Assembly: GCA_964539975.1 (NCBI GenBank)
Contig: CAZIKK010000015.1
Coordinates: 1-60,608 of the forward strand
Source of the DNA: 38-11 sp964539975
Lineage (GTDB): Bacteria > Bacillota > Clostridia > Tissierellales > Dethiosulfatibacteraceae
DNA: 60,608 nucleotides
Direction of reading: 5' to 3'
The translations under genes and the position numbers were made by a program. The stretch's first letter is position 1; each line of letters begins with the position of its first letter. Below are positions 27,121-36,485 of this stretch, one piece after another. The notes under the pieces are model-generated. The model saw only the letters and a list, made by a program, of their open reading frames with translations. It was not told the DNA's origin and searched no databases.

Positions 27121-28272
27121 CTACCTTTCTTTCACATAGTTGCAGTAGGTTTTGTAATTCTTGATCATTTCTTCTAGGGAATCGCCTCCAAACTTAATGA
27201 TCATCTCCTGCGCAATAACCCATGCTGCAATATTGTCCATCACAACACCTGCTGCCGGAACAGCACAAACATCAGACCGCTCCTTAATAGCATCCACTAC
27301 TTCTTTTGTTTTCATATCAACTGACTTAAGGGGCCTCATAAGAGTGGGTATCGGTTTAACAGCCGCTCTAAACCAGATGGTCTCACCGTTTGACATGCCA
27401 CCTTCAATTCCACCGGCATTATTCGATTTATGTCGGTATTGTCCATCATAATATATTTCGTCATGAACCTTTGATCCTGGAGCCTTTGAACTGTCAAATC
27501 CTAATCCAATCTCAAATCCTTTCACAGATTGCAATCCTACTATTTCCATTGCCAGTTTTGCATTCAGTTTCCGATCATAATGGACATGGCTTCCTAAACC
27601 AATGGGGACATTTTCGATGGATACTTCAATGATGCCCCCTAGTGTATCTCCCTCAGCTTTGGACCTGTCAATCAGTGCTTTTGCTTTTGTTTCAGCTTGC
27701 CTGTCATACATGCTCAACTCTGAATTTTGTATGGTGTCCCAGTAATTGATGTTTCGATTTAAAGCAGGTTTGTCTTCAATGTCGCCAATTGAAACCACCC
27801 GATGCCGAATTTGAATATTGAACTGTCTTAACAATTGCTTTGCAACGGCACCGGTAGCTGTTCTCATTGCCGTTTCTCTCGCACTCGCTCTTTCAAGAAT
27901 ATTTCTAATATCTTTATGATTATATTTAATTGCGCCTGCTAAATCCGCATGTCCTGGTCTTGGCTGACTTATCTCAAGGGAAGGGTCTTGATTCGGGTTT
28001 TCTGGGGACATTCCATGTTCCCAATTCTTCCAATCGTTGTTTTTTATCAACATTGCAATTGGACTTCCTAGCGTTTTTCCTCCACGAATACCTGATATGA
28101 TTTCAACGCTGTCACTTTCAATGCCCATTCGTTTGCCTCTTCCATATCCTTTTTGCCTTTCAGATAACTCTTGGTTGATTTCGTTTATATTAATGGGCAC
28201 ATTTGAAGGGAATCCTTCAATAATAAATACCAATCCCTTTCCATGGGATTCTCCTGCACTTAAATATCTCAT
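27121..28272 (-). CDS. aroC: Chorismate synthase
   Basis: The FMN-dependent last step of the shikimate pathway, 383 residues from the ATG at 28272 (GGCGGG 7 bases upstream; the GTG two codons earlier lies too close). Family signatures include GESHGKGL at the N-terminus, ERASARETAMRTATGAVAK, and a C-terminal GDSLEEM segment. It is the first aro gene here; genes for the other shikimate steps are not in the window. Confidence 0.97.
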   Translation of the reverse strand: MRYLSAGESHGKGLVFIIEGFPSNVPININEINQELSERQKGYGRGKRMGIESDSVEIISGIRGGKTLGSPIAMLIKNNDWKNWEHGMSPENPNQDPSLEISQPRPGHADLAGAIKYNHKDIRNILERASARETAMRTATGAVAKQLLRQFNIQIRHRVVSIGDIEDKPALNRNINYWDTIQNSELSMYDRQAETKAKALIDRSKAEGDTLGGIIEVSIENVPIGLGSHVHYDRKLNAKLAMEIVGLQSVKGFEIGLGFDSSKAPGSKVHDEIYYDGQYRHKSNNAGGIEGGMSNGETIWFRAAVKPIPTLMRPLKSVDMKTKEVVDAIKERSDVCAVPAAGVVMDNIAAWVIAQEMIIKFGGDSLEEMIKNYKTYCNYVKER

Positions 28273-28301
28273 CTTCACACCCGCCTTATTGTTTAGACAT
28301 C

Positions 28302-28329
28302 ATTATACAAGATTATTCTGTTTTGTGAA
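28302..28329 (-). promoter_or_regulatory. Promoter of aroC-aroB-aroA
   Basis: TTCACA (28324-28329), 16 bases, TATAAT (28302-28307) upstream of aroC, overlapping the end of the preceding membrane-protein gene. The -10 box is perfect; the -35 is weak. Confidence 0.55.
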
Positions 28330-28986
28330 ACACTTCTTTAATATTCTAGTGGCAATAATTATTGACATCAACAAATAAGTCACGTATCCTACCCCGATTC
28401 GCAAGGCCATCCCAATAAAAAATCTTAATGGCAACATTTGTATCATAATATCTGTTTTTGGATCCAATAACCACAAATCATTTGTGAACAATATTTCGTG
28501 AAAAATTATAAATGCCGCATTAAAGTCATAGTATCCATACACAGCAATTCCTAAACCCACTAACATAAACATCATAGAACCAACTTGAATTGCTTTGAAT
28601 AATCCTCTCTTATCTTTGAAAATTAGTAACAGCAATGCACCTAAAAAAGATAAACTTGCTGAAATGTTTCTTATAAGAAACCCTTTATCGAATAAGTAGC
28701 GGACATCCACCATGTGCTCTATCTCCCTACCTTTAAAGACTTGCACTGTTTCTCCGTTTATCGTTTCAAAAAAGATTAAATCTGATCGATCACCTTTTAA
28801 GTAATCTAATGTTTCGCCAGATACACGCATTAGCTGCTCCATGCTCAATCCTGTAATTGCAACCGTATCATTCTCGATAAATTGTTGCTCAAAGTAATCT
28901 AAATCAAACACTACCCATTCAAATATAACCAGAAGTGCCATTAAAGGAAGGAAGATTGTCACTAGAAGCTTTGAAATTAGTCGCAT
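28303..28986 (-). CDS. Integral membrane protein, TIGR01906/DUF1461 family
   Basis: The 227-residue protein has four hydrophobic helices (about 5-25, 100-120, 130-150 and 190-215) and an extracytoplasmic segment between the first two. The topology and the sequence around FLIRNISASLSFLGALLLLIF match the TIGR01906 family of Gram-positive membrane proteins of unknown function. Its start lies within the last 10 bases of the kinase-fold gene, so the two are co-translated. Confidence 0.72.
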   Translation of the reverse strand: MRLISKLLVTIFLPLMALLVIFEWVVFDLDYFEQQFIENDTVAITGLSMEQLMRVSGETLDYLKGDRSDLIFFETINGETVQVFKGREIEHMVDVRYLFDKGFLIRNISASLSFLGALLLLIFKDKRGLFKAIQVGSMMFMLVGLGIAVYGYYDFNAAFIIFHEILFTNDLWLLDPKTDIMIQMLPLRFFIGMALRIGVGYVTYLLMSIIIATRILKKCFTKQNNLV

Positions 28987-29891
28987 ATCGGTAATCCCTC
29001 CACTATCCTTAGCCCTTTTTTGATTAGATACTGTCCTCTTTTCATGCTTCCAACTCGCTTTCGGTTTCTGCTACATAAATACAATCCCGTGATAATAAGA
29101 TAATAGGCTTCATTTTTCTCAAAATTAATTGGAAAAGGACGCATTTTACAATAGCCTCTCTTGAACTCTGCTATGTGCGATGGTTCATCTAAAATATTCG
29201 AGTGAAACAATGTGCATATATCCATCACAGGGTCGTCCGGTCTCGCATGCTCGTAATCTATTACGCCTGTAACTTCTTTTTTATTCACCAGTAGATTTCG
29301 CTGGCAAAAATCTCTATGAGTCAAAACAGATCCTTCATTTTTCAATTGACTTCTCAATATTGATGCTTTTTCCATCCCTATTGATATCAGTTCATTTTTA
29401 GACAAATTTTCCGATTCGATTTTTGAAAATATTCTACTATCTTTAAACGATCTATATTCAACAATGTCTGAAAACCCTTCATCCTTCTTCCACCAACCAT
29501 AGTGTCTGAAAGCTTGACAGCTATGAATCAACCCTAACGACTCCCCTACGGAATGAACAATTTGTAGGCGTTGATGTTTCGACATTCCCCCCCATTCTTT
29601 GCTTAGAACTGTGCCTGGAATTTTATTCATTAACTGATAGTAAAAAACATCAAGCTTGCCTTTGTCTACCGTTTGGGGAACAAATGTCAACTCTGTAAGT
29701 ATTTTTTGAGACTTCAACTCATTTTCCCATTTATATCGAGATGTAAAAATCTTGAAAACATATGGTTTGTCTTTAATGGTCAAACAGAAGACATTGTTCT
29801 TTCTTTGATAATGGTGCTCCACAGGATGAATACTTTCTAATTCTTCCACTCCATATCTATCTTTAATGAATTCTCTTATCTCAGCTTTCAT
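28977..29891 (-). CDS. Aminoglycoside phosphotransferase-fold kinase
   Basis: The 304-residue protein has the protein-kinase-like fold of the APH/CotS group. The catalytic loop is THRDFCQRNLLV (the HxDxxxxN Brenner motif) and the metal-binding aspartate is in GVIDYEHARPDDPVMD. The likely activity is phosphorylation of a small alcohol or sugar such as a coat or wall precursor; there is no reason to call it a resistance gene. It lies 6 bases after the phosphorylase gene, in a run of three. Confidence 0.8.
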   Translation of the reverse strand: MKAEIREFIKDRYGVEELESIHPVEHHYQRKNNVFCLTIKDKPYVFKIFTSRYKWENELKSQKILTELTFVPQTVDKGKLDVFYYQLMNKIPGTVLSKEWGGMSKHQRLQIVHSVGESLGLIHSCQAFRHYGWWKKDEGFSDIVEYRSFKDSRIFSKIESENLSKNELISIGMEKASILRSQLKNEGSVLTHRDFCQRNLLVNKKEVTGVIDYEHARPDDPVMDICTLFHSNILDEPSHIAEFKRGYCKMRPFPINFEKNEAYYLIITGLYLCSRNRKRVGSMKRGQYLIKKGLRIVEGLPICD

Positions 29892-29897
29892 GCGTTC

Positions 29898-30641
29898 TCA
29901 CATCATCTCAATCATGTCAAATATCATGGTCTTTAGCTTCAATAAATTTTCATTAAATACTTTTAAAACGTCTTCCATCGTTACTGGCTTGATGTCTTCT
30001 CTTCCTTCTAGTCCTGCATCAAAATCAGTTACCAATGCAACATTTACAACTGGAATATCTAGCTCAAGTGCAAGGTAAGCTTCTGGATACTGAGTCATAT
30101 TGACGGTGTCTCCTCCAATCATGCTAAACCACTTGCTCTCTGCTTTTGTTGAAAATCTTGGTCCATTTATTACCACAATTGTACCTTTTTCATGGACAGT
30201 GATCTGATTCTTTTTGCATGCCTCAATCGCAATTCTTCTAAGCTTTTCATTATACGGATTGGCTGCTGAAATATGTCTCACATCTTTTCCTTCGTAAAAC
30301 GTATCTTTTCTGCCTTTTGTCCGATCTATGAATTGATCACTTATAACAAAATCTCCTGGTTTAATATTGGCTTTAAGGCTACCGCAAGAGCAAGGAGAAA
30401 TAATGCTTTTGACTCTCAATTCTTTCATTGCAAATAAATTGGCTCTATAAGGGATTAAATGTGGTGGGATTGAATGATCCTTGCCATGTCTAGGTAAAAA
30501 TGCTATGGATTTGTTCTTGTACTTGGCAATTGCAATTGTATCACTTGGTCTACCATAAGGTGTATCAATTTTCACCTCTTTGACTTCCTCTAAAAATGCA
30601 TAGAAACCAGACCCTCCAAATATGCCTATGTCTGCATTCAT
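29898..30641 (-). CDS. MTA phosphorylase-family purine nucleoside phosphorylase
   Basis: The 247-residue protein belongs to the trimeric PNP/MTAP family: GIFGGSGFY with the phosphate-binding loop at the N-terminus, LPRHGKDHSIPPHLIPYRANLFAMKELRV, and GDTVNMTQYPEAYLALELDIPVV with the purine and ribose contacts. Members act on 5'-methylthioadenosine, methylthioinosine or purine nucleosides, and I cannot decide between these. It has the ATG preceded by AAGGAGG and heads the run with the kinase-fold and membrane-protein genes. Confidence 0.88.
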   Translation of the reverse strand: MNADIGIFGGSGFYAFLEEVKEVKIDTPYGRPSDTIAIAKYKNKSIAFLPRHGKDHSIPPHLIPYRANLFAMKELRVKSIISPCSCGSLKANIKPGDFVISDQFIDRTKGRKDTFYEGKDVRHISAANPYNEKLRRIAIEACKKNQITVHEKGTIVVINGPRFSTKAESKWFSMIGGDTVNMTQYPEAYLALELDIPVVNVALVTDFDAGLEGREDIKPVTMEDVLKVFNENLLKLKTMIFDMIEMM

Positions 30642-30721
30642 TGAACAACCTCCTTAAAAATTTCTATCTGAAACTAGAATTTGCGATGCCTTTTATCTCA
30701 ATAATCCTCTGAATTCACCTG

Positions 30722-32161
30722 TTAAGCTTCATCTACCAGTCGGATGTAAGGCAATAAAATTACAAATGACGAGCCTACGCCATAGGTGCTCTTTACTTTT
30801 ATCTTGCCACGATGGCTTAATACAATGATTTTAGCGATAGACAACCCTAGTCCATGTCCTCCTGTTTCTTTTTCTCTGGATTCTTCAGCTCTATAAAATC
30901 GATTGAAAATCTTTTTTAGTTGCTTCTTTTTAATCCCAATGCCATTATCTCTTACCCTAATAGCAACGAATTCGTCTTCCGCATAGCAACCAATGTCAAT
31001 TTCTCCATTTTCTGGTGTGAACTTCCTTGCATTTTCAACAAATATCCTCACCGCTTGTTTGATTCTATTTTTGTCACCAAATATCAATGCTCCTTGACAA
31101 AATGATGTCGTGATTATGTGCTTTTCATCAATCATTTTTGTCTCTTTGTAAACCTCTTCCACAATTTCATTGACATTGAATTCTTCTTTTGTCAATTTAA
31201 GGGTCATCTTGTCGTTTCTTGCAATAAACAGGAGCTTTTCAACAAGGTCTTGCATGTTATTGGCTTCATTCTTAATAGCACCTATTGATTCTTCCAATAC
31301 AGCTTTATCCTCTTTCCCCCAACGATCCAACATGTCAATATAACCTTTCAAAACAGCAATAGGCGTCCTCAATTCATGAGATGCGTCTGACACGAACTGT
31401 TGCTGCCTAAGATAATCATCTTCTATTCTATCCATCATACTATTGAAAGTTTCAGCTAAATCTCTTAACTCATGTTGTGATGCCTTAATATTCAAACGCG
31501 TGTTAATATTATTGGCTGATATGGTTCTTGTCACTTCCGTCATATCACTAATGGGTTTGACAAGTTTTTTACTTGTTGAAGGTCCCACTATGGCTATCAT
31601 CAACATACCCAGTAGGCCTGCAAACGTAACCAGCACACCAATCAACATCACTTCATTGAGGATGGTGGCGACATCAAAATAAATATTGACGTAGTATATC
31701 TCGCCAAGTTCAGAGACTGTTGCCGAGTAAACGTAGATTTCTTCTTTTAAAATTGTCTCAAATTTAAAAAAAGTATTGTGAACATAATTGTTATGATCGT
31801 TTCTAGTGTTAATAATCTCATTGAACTCTGAATCATAAATCAATACCGCACTGAGTCTTTCATCAATTAAATAATTTTCCAAGGCTTCTTGATCTTCGAT
31901 GGTCTTTCTAACGATTAACCCCGAATAAATATCACCTGTTTTATCTAACTCCACAGTCTTATAAGTCATATAGCCTATCATTGTACCCAAAATCGCAATG
32001 ATAATTGCCACTAAATAAAGTCCCATATAGGCAATAGAAATTTTGAAAGAGATAGATAGTCTGAATTTCTTTCTAAAATCACCCGCTATTCTTTTTATTA
32101 AAGCAATCGGTTTTAACAATACCTTCATGGCACTACCACTTCTTCCCATAATTCTAAACAT
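30722..32161 (-). CDS. Sensor histidine kinase
   Basis: The 479-residue protein has transmembrane helices at about 43-66 and 168-193 flanking an extracytoplasmic sensor of about 100 residues, then a HAMP domain (about 195-245), HisKA with phosphoacceptor His262 in ASHELRTP, and HATPase_c with an NG box (VRDNGIGI) and GGHGLGLSI. The layout resembles ArlS-type kinases. The signal cannot be read from sequence. It follows its response regulator by 11 bases. Confidence 0.92.
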   Translation of the reverse strand: MFRIMGRSGSAMKVLLKPIALIKRIAGDFRKKFRLSISFKISIAYMGLYLVAIIIAILGTMIGYMTYKTVELDKTGDIYSGLIVRKTIEDQEALENYLIDERLSAVLIYDSEFNEIINTRNDHNNYVHNTFFKFETILKEEIYVYSATVSELGEIYYVNIYFDVATILNEVMLIGVLVTFAGLLGMLMIAIVGPSTSKKLVKPISDMTEVTRTISANNINTRLNIKASQHELRDLAETFNSMMDRIEDDYLRQQQFVSDASHELRTPIAVLKGYIDMLDRWGKEDKAVLEESIGAIKNEANNMQDLVEKLLFIARNDKMTLKLTKEEFNVNEIVEEVYKETKMIDEKHIITTSFCQGALIFGDKNRIKQAVRIFVENARKFTPENGEIDIGCYAEDEFVAIRVRDNGIGIKKKQLKKIFNRFYRAEESREKETGGHGLGLSIAKIIVLSHRGKIKVKSTYGVGSSFVILLPYIRLVDEA

Positions 32162-32172
32162 TGAAACACCTG

Positions 32173-32871
32173 TTAATTATCCCTGATGATATAACCAACA
32201 CCTCTCACTGTCTTAATGAGTTCAATACCATATTTTTGGTCTATTTTACCTCTTAAGTAACGGATGTATACATCGATCAGATTTGTTTCTCCAAAATAAT
32301 CATATCCCCAAACATTTTCTAGAATTTTTTCTCTAGATAAAACTATATTTTTGTTTATCATCAAGAATTCAAGAAGCTCAAACTCTTTTTTTGTCAAGTC
32401 AATTAGCTCCTCTTCATACTCTACCCGGTAATTGTCTTTGAATAGTTTTAAAGGGCCATAAGCAAGGATTCCTTCTTCCAAGTTTTTATCCGAGTTGCTT
32501 GACTTGTAATTTCGCTTTAATAAAGCTCTGATTCTAGCCAATAATTCTTCAATGGCAAATGGTTTGGTCATATAATCGTCTGCACCAACATCTAATCCTG
32601 TAACTTTATCTGACACGTCATCTTTTGCTGTAAGCATTATGATTGGAATATCAGATTGATGTCTTATTCTTCTGCAAATCTCTATCCCACTCAATTCAGG
32701 CAACATTAAATCTAGTATAACTAAGTCTGTTTTTCCATCTAATGCTTTAGATAAACCCGTTCTTCCTTCATATGCAATATCTACCTCATAGCCTTCGTAT
32801 TGAAGTTCAAGTTCAAGAAACCGAGCTATTTTCTTTTCATCTTCCACAATTAAGATTCTTTTCTTATCCAT
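32173..32871 (-). CDS. OmpR-family response regulator
   Basis: Receiver domain (1-118) with acidic pocket VEDE (9-12), phosphoacceptor Asp54 in LDLMLPELSG and Lys in MTKPFA, followed by a winged-helix DNA-binding domain ending in ELIKTVRGVGYIIRDN. It pairs with the adjacent kinase. It could in principle be the PhoP that reads the pst Pho box, but the gene is 14 kb away and no sequence feature proves the link. Confidence 0.93.
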   Translation of the reverse strand: MDKKRILIVEDEKKIARFLELELQYEGYEVDIAYEGRTGLSKALDGKTDLVILDLMLPELSGIEICRRIRHQSDIPIIMLTAKDDVSDKVTGLDVGADDYMTKPFAIEELLARIRALLKRNYKSSNSDKNLEEGILAYGPLKLFKDNYRVEYEEELIDLTKKEFELLEFLMINKNIVLSREKILENVWGYDYFGETNLIDVYIRYLRGKIDQKYGIELIKTVRGVGYIIRDN

Positions 32872-32901
32872 TTCTTCACCTTATAATTTAGTATTAGGTT
32901 C

Positions 32902-32910
32902 ATTATAGCA
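32902..32910 (-). promoter_or_regulatory. Extended -10 promoter of the two-component system
   Basis: TGC-TATAAT on the minus strand (TATAAT at 32902-32907, with the extended TG two bases upstream). No good -35 is visible, as expected for an extended -10 promoter. The terminator of the preceding gene is directly upstream. Confidence 0.55.
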
Positions 32911-32927
32911 TATTGCTATGTCTAAAT

Positions 32928-32958
32928 AAAAAATTTTGAGCAAAGCTCAAAATTTTTT
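32928..32958 (-). terminator. Terminator after the UBA-like protein gene
   Basis: Perfect 14-bp arms (AAAAAATTTTGAGC and its complement) with a 3-base loop. The transcript runs into the U-rich end of the second arm. The hairpin's first bases overlap the stop codon of the upstream gene (32957-32959). Confidence 0.8.
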
Positions 32959-33487
32959 ACTGTATGATGATCTCATCTTCATCATTATCTTCCTCATCAT
33001 CGTTACGGTTTCTTGTTGTTTCTTTTTGTTCCTCTTCTATCTCCTCAAAAATCTTGTCCGTGGTCTCTTTGAATTTTTTTGTTACCTTATCAACATTTTT
33101 GCTGATGTCAAACTTTGTTTTCTTGCCAGTTACAATCCTCATCTGATACCCAAGCAAAACAAGCAAAACCAAGAGAATAATACTAAATGGCACTGTGAAC
33201 GCACCCACAATAAGGACAATCCATAATGGAATGTTTAAGTAAACTTTGTCTTTTCGCTTCAAAACAAAATCCGTTGACAAAAAACTGTTCAGTGCTTTGT
33301 TCGCACTACCTTCATTTTTAGATTTGCTTTGCTTGGACTTTTGTTTGTGTCCTTTTTTTTGTCTTTCCAAAAAAATGATAGCTTGAACTATATCTCCTTC
33401 GCTGTTTTCCAAAGCGCCTTTTGCTTCCTCATAACTGACATTTACTCGACTACGTAACTCATCGATCATTTCTAGTGTAATTTTCAT
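32957..33487 (-). CDS. DUF4342-type membrane protein with UBA-like N-terminus
   Basis: The 176-residue protein has an N-terminal three-helix UBA/TS-N-like domain (about 1-45, MIDELRSRVNVSYEEAKGALENSEGDIVQAIIFLE), a basic Lys/Gln/Ser linker, a hydrophobic segment (about 85-115) and a charged, acidic tail (EEDNDEDE). That order fits DUF4342 proteins of Firmicutes; function unknown. It stands alone between thrS and the two-component system and ends on a terminator. Confidence 0.75.
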   Translation of the reverse strand: MKITLEMIDELRSRVNVSYEEAKGALENSEGDIVQAIIFLERQKKGHKQKSKQSKSKNEGSANKALNSFLSTDFVLKRKDKVYLNIPLWIVLIVGAFTVPFSIILLVLLVLLGYQMRIVTGKKTKFDISKNVDKVTKKFKETTDKIFEEIEEEQKETTRNRNDDEEDNDEDEIIIQ

Positions 33488-33564
33488 TTTTTATTCCTCC
33501 TTTTGTTTGTTCTCAGTATACCTTGTTGTTATTAGGAGTCTCTTAGTTCAAAATTAGAATAAGA

Positions 33565-35487
33565 TTAAATACCTGGAGAATCATTCTCTTTAGTATCAAT
33601 TTTGCTTTGTACGATAGCTGAAAGAGCTTCAATTGACATGCTTCCCATATCTCCTTTTCCTCTCACCCGAACGGAAACAGTATTACTTGAAACTTCTTTC
33701 TCGCCTACAACGAGCATGAACGGTGTTTTTCTTAATTGTGCTTCTCGAATCTTATAGCCGATTTTTTCAGACCTTAAATCCATTTCTACCCTAAAGCCTT
33801 TTTGACTCAGTATTTTTTCTATTGATTTTGTATGATCGTTGAATCTGTCCGATATAGGAAGTACTTGAATCTGGATCGGTGCCAACCATGTTGGAAATGC
33901 TCCTGCATAGTGTTCTATTAATATTCCTAAAAACCTTTCTATACTTCCATATATAGTTCGATGGAGGATTACAGGCGTGTGTTTTTCTCCATCTGATCCT
34001 GTATAGTTCAAATTAAATCGTTGAGGCATCTGAAAATCTAATTGGCATGTACCACACTGCCATGTCCTACCAATGGCGTCTTCAAGATGAAAGTCTATTT
34101 TAGGTCCGTAAAATGCACCGTCTCCTTCATTAATGATATATTTGACATTCATTTCATCTAAGGCATCTCTTAATGCCGATGTCGCTTGATCCCATTCTTC
34201 TTCGGTTCCCATAGATTTTTCCGGTCTCGTAGATAACTCGACATGATACTTAAAGCCAAATATTCTGTACATATCATCCGTGAACTCGACCACACCTTTA
34301 ATCTCTTCCTTGAGTTGTTCTAATGTCATAAACAAATGGGCGTCATCTTGGGTAAAGCTTCTAACGCGCATCAATCCATGCAGTGCTCCTGACATTTCAT
34401 GGCGATGCACCAATCCCATTTCTCCCATTCTCAATGGCAAGTCTCTATATGAATACATATTGCTCTTGTATACTAGCATGGCACCCGGACAGTTCATTGG
34501 CTTGACAGAATAGTCTTCTTCATCTATTTTCGTGAAGTACATGTTTTCTTTATAGTTGTCGTAATGACCTGATCTATGCCATAATTCCTCATTAAGAATG
34601 ATGGGCGTCTTGATTTCTCCATATCCTCGTTTTTGATGTTCTTCTCTCCATAAACTTTCCAAAATGTTTCTTACCACCATCCCTTTGGGATGGAAAAAAG
34701 GAAATCCAGGTCCTTCTTCATGCATAGAAAATAAGTCTAATTCTCTTCCTAGTTTTCTATGATCTCTCTTTTTTGCTTCCTCTAGCCTATGTAAATATTC
34801 TTCAAGTTGTTTGTTCTTTTCAAAAGATGTCCCATAGATTCTTTGGAGCATTTTTCTTTTTTCGTCTCCTCTCCAGTATGCGCCTGCTAGACTTAGAATC
34901 TTAAGGGATTTGACTTTCTTAGTGGTGTCCAGATGAGGTCCTGCACACAAATCCACAAACTCTCCTTGCTTGTAGAAAGAAATAACCGCATCCGGTGGGA
35001 GGTCTTCAATCAACTCAACTTTATATGTTTCTCCTAACTCCCTCATGAAATCTATCGCTTCATCTCTTGGAAGCTCAAATCTTTCAATTTTTAGATCTTC
35101 TTTAACAATTCTTTTCATTTCAGATTCTATTTTTTCGATATCTGATTCAGTAAAAGTATGTTCCGAGTCAAAATCATAATAAAACCCATTTTCTATAGCA
35201 GGCCCTATCGCTAGTTTTGTTCCAGGAAAGAGGTTTTTCACAGCCTGTGCAAGAATATGTGCGCTTGTATGTCTAAAAATATCTTGTCCCTCAACATCTT
35301 CAAATTTCAGAAGCCTTATTTCACTATCTTCTTGAACTTCATAGTTTAAGCCTACTTTCTTACCATTTATCAAGGCACCTACAATCGTTCTTGCAAGCCC
35401 CTCGCTAATGCTTTTAGCGATGTCAATCACTTGAGTTCCTTTATCATATGTTCTTGTGTTGCCATCTGGAAAAATAATCTTTATCAT
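33565..35487 (-). CDS. thrS: Threonyl-tRNA synthetase
   Basis: This class II synthetase charges tRNA-Thr. I start at 35487 (640 residues), where GAGGAGG precedes MIKIIFPDG; the open frame runs 52 codons further into the T-box but is not a gene. Domains in order: TGS (1-62), second additional/editing domain with the HTSAHILAQ zinc site (about 65-240), the catalytic core with CPGAM, and the C-terminal anticodon domain. Expression is controlled by the upstream T-box. Confidence 0.97.
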   Translation of the reverse strand: MIKIIFPDGNTRTYDKGTQVIDIAKSISEGLARTIVGALINGKKVGLNYEVQEDSEIRLLKFEDVEGQDIFRHTSAHILAQAVKNLFPGTKLAIGPAIENGFYYDFDSEHTFTESDIEKIESEMKRIVKEDLKIERFELPRDEAIDFMRELGETYKVELIEDLPPDAVISFYKQGEFVDLCAGPHLDTTKKVKSLKILSLAGAYWRGDEKRKMLQRIYGTSFEKNKQLEEYLHRLEEAKKRDHRKLGRELDLFSMHEEGPGFPFFHPKGMVVRNILESLWREEHQKRGYGEIKTPIILNEELWHRSGHYDNYKENMYFTKIDEEDYSVKPMNCPGAMLVYKSNMYSYRDLPLRMGEMGLVHRHEMSGALHGLMRVRSFTQDDAHLFMTLEQLKEEIKGVVEFTDDMYRIFGFKYHVELSTRPEKSMGTEEEWDQATSALRDALDEMNVKYIINEGDGAFYGPKIDFHLEDAIGRTWQCGTCQLDFQMPQRFNLNYTGSDGEKHTPVILHRTIYGSIERFLGILIEHYAGAFPTWLAPIQIQVLPISDRFNDHTKSIEKILSQKGFRVEMDLRSEKIGYKIREAQLRKTPFMLVVGEKEVSSNTVSVRVRGKGDMGSMSIEALSAIVQSKIDTKENDSPGI

Positions 35488-35501
35488 AAAATCCTCCTCA
35501 A

Positions 35502-35731
35502 AAATAAAAAAATCATCCCTAAGAAAGGGACGAGATTTCATCACGTGGTTCCACCCTAATTGGTTCTCAAAAGGCTTATCGCGCCTCCTACGAGACCTTT
35601 TCCATTCTATCGTACTCAGGCCTTGCTCCGAGTTAGTTTTCAACTGAACAAACCTTGAAAGTTTCTCAGCAGTACACTTTCTCTCTGTAAGGTTGTTTCC
35701 AATCTACTCGACTCATCCATGCATTCATATT
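35502..35731 (-). ncRNA. T-box leader controlling thrS
   Basis: Read on the minus strand. The conserved T-box AGGGTGGAACCACG lies at 35544-35557. The terminator (CGTCCCT, loop, AGGGATG, then a U-tract) spans about 35502-35538. Stem I is closed by CGAGT pairing with ACTCG, and the specifier loop reads GAAAACTA with the threonine codon ACT at 35635-35637. An AG-box-like CAGAGAGAAAGT lies in the upper part. An uncharged tRNA-Thr would favour the antiterminator. Confidence 0.92.
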
Positions 35732-35737
35732 GAATAC

Positions 35738-35766
35738 ATTATAAAATCAAATATTTCTTTTGTCAA
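35738..35766 (-). promoter_or_regulatory. Promoter of the thrS T-box transcript
   Basis: TTGACA (35761-35766), 17 bases, TATAAT (35738-35743): a perfect vegetative promoter. The start would lie at about 35731. The remaining gap to hisIE (35767-35837) shows nothing recognisable. Confidence 0.88.
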
Positions 35767-35837
35767 TTACGTCTTTATTTTTTGTGTTCATCTTAATTCG
35801 TCCGATTTCTAAATCTATTTGCTTAATTGGTTAGTCA

Positions 35838-36470
35838 TTACTTGTATCTGGATTCTAATTCTTTCTCAACTTCTTTAAGTGTCAAGCCTTGTTCAACCAT
35901 CAGTACCAGGACATGATATACCAAATCACTGATCTCATTTTTTAATTCGTCTCTAGATCTGTTTTTTGCCGCAATGATCACTTCTGCTGATTCTTCTCCT
36001 ACCTTCTTTAAGATTTTGTCTACACCTTCTTTTAACAAGTAATTTGTATACGATCCTTCAACAGGTTTTTTCACACGGTTTTCAATCACACTGTATAATT
36101 TCGGCAGCACTTCCTCGTCAAATGATTCCTCTAGAAGGGTTTTGATCTCATTATGAAAACATGTATAGGCTCCAGTATGGCAGGCTGGCCCTTTTTGATG
36201 AACCACTGCCAATAGCGCATCTTTGTCACAATCATATTTTAATGAGACAAGTTTTTGTGTATTCCCTGATGTCTCTCCTTTTCTCCATAGCTGTTTTCTA
36301 CTTCGACTATAATAACACATCTGACCTGTTGTTACGGTTTCTTCGATTGCTTCATTATTCATGTAAGCAAGCATCAAAACCGATTTTGTGAGTTTATCTT
36401 GAACAACAACTGGGACCAATCCTCTTGAATCATATTCTATTTCCTTAATTATTTCTTTAATGTTCTTCAT
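35838..36470 (-). CDS. hisI: Bifunctional phosphoribosyl-AMP cyclohydrolase / phosphoribosyl-ATP diphosphatase
   Basis: A HisI-HisE fusion of 210 residues. The N-terminal PRA-CH domain (1-110) holds the zinc cysteines (KYDCDKDALL and GPACHTGAYTCF) and RKGETSGNTQ. The C-terminal PRA-PH domain (about 118-210) has the EEx helices KVGEESAEVIIAAK and ELKNEISDLVYH. Together they catalyse steps 2 and 3 of histidine synthesis. It is the last gene of the his operon, 15 bases after hisF. Confidence 0.96.
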   Translation of the reverse strand: MKNIKEIIKEIEYDSRGLVPVVVQDKLTKSVLMLAYMNNEAIEETVTTGQMCYYSRSRKQLWRKGETSGNTQKLVSLKYDCDKDALLAVVHQKGPACHTGAYTCFHNEIKTLLEESFDEEVLPKLYSVIENRVKKPVEGSYTNYLLKEGVDKILKKVGEESAEVIIAAKNRSRDELKNEISDLVYHVLVLMVEQGLTLKEVEKELESRYK

Positions 36471-36485
36471 ATTCCCCTCATTTCT

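Noticed and set aside
27390..27632. Plus-strand frame inside aroC
   Set aside because: Antisense shadow of a conserved gene; no ribosome binding site or family match.
28977..29891. Aminoglycoside resistance gene
   Set aside because: It has the APH fold only; the same fold covers many housekeeping kinases and the neighbours do not suggest resistance.
35488..35643. A 52-codon in-frame extension of thrS into the leader
   Set aside because: It coincides with the T-box and terminator, and the GAGGAGG site is at the ATG at 35487.
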